Translations under genes and position numbers: made by a program
The notes under the pieces: generated by a model
What the model was told of the DNA's origin: nothing
Seen by the model: only the letters and a program-made list of their open reading frames with translations
Databases searched by the model: none
Assembly (NCBI GenBank): GCA_022600655.1
Contig: JAHZJZ010000102.1
Span: 1-18,220, forward strand
DNA from: Campylobacterota bacterium
Lineage (GTDB): Bacteria; Campylobacterota; Campylobacteria; Campylobacterales; Sulfurovaceae
Length of the DNA: 18,220 nt
Direction: 5' to 3'
Shown: positions 15,296 through 18,220 of the stretch, piece by piece
Layout: each line of letters begins with the position of its first letter
Numbering within the stretch: position 1 is the first letter of the stretch

Positions 15296-16414
15296 CTAAG
15301 AGAGATAATACCAACGAATCAACCCCACCCAACTAGGGTACTCTTGTGAAAAATCTAACTTCTCATACATCTCAAAGGTCTCTTTAAAAGGTACTTTTTT
15401 GGTAGGGAAATAGATAGAGATACCATGGGCATCTTCCATCCCTACACCCATTGATTGGTTGGCAACGATGAACCCCTCTAGTGCTTCTAAGAGTTCTGTT
15501 GTAATAGGCTTCAGTATCTCTATGTTCAATCGTTCATCGACCATTTTAATAAAGTGAACCAAATCAATATAGTCACTTCTAAAATTTTGTGTTTGATTGA
15601 GTATTAACTTTAATGATTTAGTATTAGACAAGTTCTCTTTTAATACTTTGGCAAACTTATTGATAAGCTTAGCCACTTCATCGATACTAGCCACACTATA
15701 GGCAGACTGTGTAACAAAGTTTTGAGTTCTCTCATAGTAGTCACTATAAAACTGTACTATTTTAGCCCCAACTTCTCTAGGTGTATCGCCGTGACCAATA
15801 TGTTCTACTATCTGAGGATAGGGCCACCCTGTACTTGGCTCTAAGTATTGTGAACCGACTATTACTTTGGCTTGATTTCTTAACTGATAGGCTATCTCAA
15901 ACATCCCCATTAAACAAGCATCAAACCCTAGTACATCAATCTCTACTGAGACATCCAATGCTTTTTGCAACTCAAGATTATCGATAAACTCTTTGGAAGC
16001 ATCATCAAAAGCGATGGCTATCTCCTCTATCTCTTTATCGGGAACAAAAATCTTCTCTCGTGAGGGGTTATAAACATCCATATCATCCACCCCTGAACCA
16101 TGACTCCATATCACTACTATCAACTTATCTGATGGGTAAGCCTCAGCTGACTCTTCTATAAAGGCTTTAAGTATTTTAGGGTCACCACTATTCACCTCAC
16201 CTAACTCTTTGATAATCGTCTCAACTCCCTGTTTAAAATGATGACGAAACCCCTCTTTAGCATCTACAAACTCCCAACGGTCAAGCTGTACGACTATGTC
16301 CATATCGCTATAGATAGATGCTTTTCGTATGCTCTCTAAATCTTGCATGGCTGATGGGTCTAGGTTGTTGTCAGCTGCCATATAGATGAGTAGGGTTATG
16401 GTATTTGTTGACAT
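15296..16414 (-). CDS. Clostripain-like C11 family cysteine peptidase
   Basis: A 372-residue clan CD peptidase. It opens with TITLLIYMAADNNLD, the hallmark N terminus of C11 proteins. The dyad is H105 in VIWSHGSG and C167 in GFDACLMGMFE. GSQYLEPSTGWPY (about 197-209) is the conserved loop that follows. No signal peptide is present, unlike secreted clostripain, so this one should work in the cytosol. It is the last gene of a packed operon: it starts 10 bases after the lipoprotein stop, with GGTGAG as ribosome site. C11 peptidases are relatives of caspases and separases, usually with preference for basic or acidic P1 residues, but specificity cannot be read here. Its last ~25 codons are present three more times in the window as dead fragments. 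Confidence 0.93.
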   Translation of the reverse strand: MSTNTITLLIYMAADNNLDPSAMQDLESIRKASIYSDMDIVVQLDRWEFVDAKEGFRHHFKQGVETIIKELGEVNSGDPKILKAFIEESAEAYPSDKLIVVIWSHGSGVDDMDVYNPSREKIFVPDKEIEEIAIAFDDASKEFIDNLELQKALDVSVEIDVLGFDACLMGMFEIAYQLRNQAKVIVGSQYLEPSTGWPYPQIVEHIGHGDTPREVGAKIVQFYSDYYERTQNFVTQSAYSVASIDEVAKLINKFAKVLKENLSNTKSLKLILNQTQNFRSDYIDLVHFIKMVDERLNIEILKPITTELLEALEGFIVANQSMGVGMEDAHGISIYFPTKKVPFKETFEMYEKLDFSQEYPSWVGLIRWYYLS

Positions 16415-16424
16415 TTTATCTCAC

Positions 16425-17261
16425 CTACTCCCCAGCAAATGCAGCATGTAGTATATGTATATCTGAATTCAAGTTCGTTGCAAATGAGAGTAGTCTATAA
16501 CTCAACTCTTCAAGTATACGTACATCAGCTGTTCCTTGTAGTAGTAATCTTTTTTTATAGTTCTCAACAGCTTGTTTAATGGCACTGTTGTTAAATTTAC
16601 TTAGGTCAACATAGAGGAATGTAAAGTCCTTACCATTTAACAGTACATTCTCTGTAGTGGTAATGAGAAATGGACCTTCACCATGGAAGAGTAAAGTTTG
16701 CATCTCCTCTTTTACTTTTTGCTTGAAAAAGTCTAAAACACTGTTTGCTGCTTGGTAGTTGTAGTTTTCTATCGTAATTTTTCCCTCACCTGCAGACTCT
16801 TTTCCTAAGACAATGAACTTGTTCATCGTTGTAGGTAGAGTTATATTCTCATCAAGAAGAACCGTGCTTTCAATCTTTGGTAACTCTTGTATCAGTTCCA
16901 ATACTCTGATATAGCGTTTAGACTTTGCTGTACCTTGTCCTAGCACTTGACCTGAGATATCGTGAGGAAGCAGAACATAAGTCATGACATCTTTGAGTTT
17001 TTCTAACTCATCTGGATGCTTGATAATGGTATAAGTATGCAAAGTGACATCTTTCTCTTCTACTGTAGGGTCACCAATATCTACACTATCTATAGGACTG
17101 GAACCAGCTACCATCTCTTCTCTTTCATAGTGGTGTACTGGAGGTGCTGGTTCTACCATCTCTTCTGCTTCACTGTAATTTACTGTATCTTTCTTATCAC
17201 CTGTACAGCCCAAAAAGATTAAACCTAAAATTAAAAGTATCATATAACGTGTTTTCATCAT
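16425..17261 (-). CDS. Lipoprotein of unknown function in the peptidase operon
   Basis: A 278-residue lipoprotein. Residues 1-18 form a lipoprotein signal (MMKTRYMILLILGLIFLG) with a lipobox ending in C19. The next ~60 residues are acidic and proline-rich, a flexible tether (VEPAPPVHHYEREE). The folded part (about 80-278) has no motif I recognise; it alternates strands and helices (HPDELEKLKDVMTYVLLPHD, FLITTTENVLL, FTFLYVDLSKFNN). It starts four bases inside the end of the trypsin-like gene (ATGA overlap), with GAGGAG as ribosome site, and is followed 10 bases later by the C11 peptidase. The overlap implies coordinated synthesis with both peptidases, although this product is anchored on the periplasmic side. 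It may be a sensor, ligand or inhibitor partner for the membrane components; that is inference. Confidence 0.85.
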   Translation of the reverse strand: MMKTRYMILLILGLIFLGCTGDKKDTVNYSEAEEMVEPAPPVHHYEREEMVAGSSPIDSVDIGDPTVEEKDVTLHTYTIIKHPDELEKLKDVMTYVLLPHDISGQVLGQGTAKSKRYIRVLELIQELPKIESTVLLDENITLPTTMNKFIVLGKESAGEGKITIENYNYQAANSVLDFFKQKVKEEMQTLLFHGEGPFLITTTENVLLNGKDFTFLYVDLSKFNNSAIKQAVENYKKRLLLQGTADVRILEELSYRLLSFATNLNSDIHILHAAFAGE

Positions 17262-18214
17262 TGACTCCTCGTAAAGAATTTTGTTCGTATATAGACAAAA
17301 GCTTTGGCTAACAGAAATGAGATTAGTATTAAGACCAGTACAATGTCACCCAGCTCTAAATCAGGATAAACCACCTTGGTAACTAAAAATGTCAACAGAG
17401 CCAATATAATGGCAAAAGGAACCAAAAAAGGAAATCTCTTTTTCTTTATCACTGGCTTTGAACTACCTGCATCTGGTTCTATAATGGGTTCTTCGACAAA
17501 GAGTCTCTGAGGAGCATCTTGCCAAATAGACTTTAAATGATGTATAGGTACGGCATAAGCTTCAATGGCATTTCTATTTCTATCGGTTACAACAGCAATC
17601 ACCTGTTGAGTTCTTGAAGCGATAATGGCTGAACCACTATACCCTTTTTCGATGGCATCCCCTTCAGAAATTTGGAATTCATAGACCTGTAACATCTGAT
17701 TTTCATGTGAAACTTTAGAGGTTTTTTTAATGGTTCCAACAAGCGTCTCTTGTTTATAACTCCCCTCGCGATGAACTTTAAACCCTGTTACCTCAAAAGG
17801 GGTATGTTTCTCTTTTAGTGTGCTACTTTCCGTTAATACCAGTGGTCTACTCTCTAGTAATCCTTCGACATAGAGCAGCGCTAAATCAACAAGTTCAGCA
17901 ACGCCTTTATGGAGAACTTTTACCTCTTTACCTTTGATAAGTAGACTCTCTTCACCACACTCTTCAACCACATGAGCACAGGTAAGAAAAAAACTACCTT
18001 GAGTGTTTTTATCGATGCAAAAAGCAGTTCCAAAACTTTGATTTTCTCTACTGCTAACTCGAAAAGTTGACTGATACTGTTGACTCTGTTCCATGACACT
18101 ACCTTCAGCATCCATGAGTTTCATGGGTTCTCCACAGAAAGGGCATTCGGGAGAAGGTCCTGATTCCATCCGTGGAAGAATGGGGAGATCCATTTCAAGG
18201 TCATCCTCATCCAT
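17258..18214 (-). CDS. Trypsin-like serine protease with zinc-ribbon-like N terminus and C-terminal membrane hairpin (start uncertain)
   Basis: At least 318 residues. CPFCGEP at 24-30 supplies one Cys pair, suggesting a half zinc ribbon. The protease domain runs about 48-235 with GTAF (62-65), H81 in TCAHVV, D110 in ELVDLALL and the nucleophile S193 in KGYSGSA. KKKR at 257-260 precedes two hydrophobic helices (about 262-282 and 287-306), and the end is again basic, so the protease and both tails face the cytosol. It is a paralogue of the frameshifted protease at 2218-3430, with the same wording around all three catalytic residues but a different membrane region. The reading frame stays open to the window edge six bases above this ATG, so the true start and a second Cys pair may lie outside. 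It overlaps the lipoprotein gene by four bases. Confidence 0.87.
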   Translation of the reverse strand: MDEDDLEMDLPILPRMESGPSPECPFCGEPMKLMDAEGSVMEQSQQYQSTFRVSSRENQSFGTAFCIDKNTQGSFFLTCAHVVEECGEESLLIKGKEVKVLHKGVAELVDLALLYVEGLLESRPLVLTESSTLKEKHTPFEVTGFKVHREGSYKQETLVGTIKKTSKVSHENQMLQVYEFQISEGDAIEKGYSGSAIIASRTQQVIAVVTDRNRNAIEAYAVPIHHLKSIWQDAPQRLFVEEPIIEPDAGSSKPVIKKKRFPFLVPFAIILALLTFLVTKVVYPDLELGDIVLVLILISFLLAKAFVYIRTKFFTRSQ

Positions 18215-18220
18215 TCCAAA

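Noticed and set aside
13905..15391. AAA_14 gene as a transposon with target-site duplication
   Set aside because: The flanking repeats are ~80 bases and only about 80 percent identical by eye, there are no terminal inverted repeats, and no transposase or integrase is present.

Overview
The window is AT-rich (about one third G+C by eye). It reads like a chromosomal segment of a Campylobacterota bacterium of the Sulfurimonas, Sulfurovum or Arcobacter kind. Three things support this: the histidine kinase H-box (THQWKQPL), which is typical of the many kinases in that phylum; the AAA_14/DUF4143 ATPase ending in NKIPLWLFGFLY; and the base composition. The assignment is an inference.

Layout. At the left edge, 29-2144 is an ordinary two-component pair: a membrane PAS histidine kinase overlapping a single-domain response regulator. 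From 2218 to the right edge the DNA is an accessory island unusually rich in peptidases. It holds a membrane-anchored trypsin-like protease split by a one-base frameshift (2218-3430), a papain-like C1 peptidase and a caspase-like C14 peptidase on the other strand (3408-5273), an unrecognised 288-residue protein (5501-6367), an Rpn/PD-(D/E)XK nuclease gene (6443-7243), a Phd/PIN toxin-antitoxin pair (7435-8152), a 1396-residue transmembrane WD40-AAA ATPase (8225-12415), an ATPase-like fragment and an alpha/beta hydrolase that were probably one gene (12418-13817), an AAA_14/DUF4143 ATPase (14007-15197), and a tightly packed operon of a second trypsin-like membrane protease, a lipoprotein and a C11 clostripain-like peptidase (18214 down to 15296).

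How the parts may work together (inference). The large ATPase has a signal peptide, two seven-bladed WD40 propellers and Ig-like domains outside the membrane, one transmembrane helix, and a P-loop ATPase with a C-terminal DNA-binding-like region inside. It looks like a receptor that senses something in the periplasm and signals inward. Around it lie a cytosolic caspase, a papain-like peptidase, a clostripain, two cytosol-facing membrane trypsins, a serine hydrolase and a lipoprotein. Such combinations of NTPase, WD40, trypsin, caspase and hydrolase are known from bacterial NTP-dependent biological-conflict systems. The extracytoplasmic sensor placement and the number of peptidase families here are unusual.

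History. Three decayed copies of the last ~25 codons of the C11 gene (6327-6405, about 7373-7424, 13905-13990) lie in the same orientation as the intact tail at 15296-15391. They bracket the Rpn gene and, together with the intact tail, the AAA_14 gene. One is fused to a decayed hydrolase tail, and another overlaps antisense to the 3' end of the 288-residue gene. Two core genes carry single-base frameshifts at short G runs. The locus has therefore been duplicated, invaded and partly eroded. There is no gene-free stretch longer than about 230 bases, and I see no tRNA, rRNA, CRISPR array or transposase insertion sequence.
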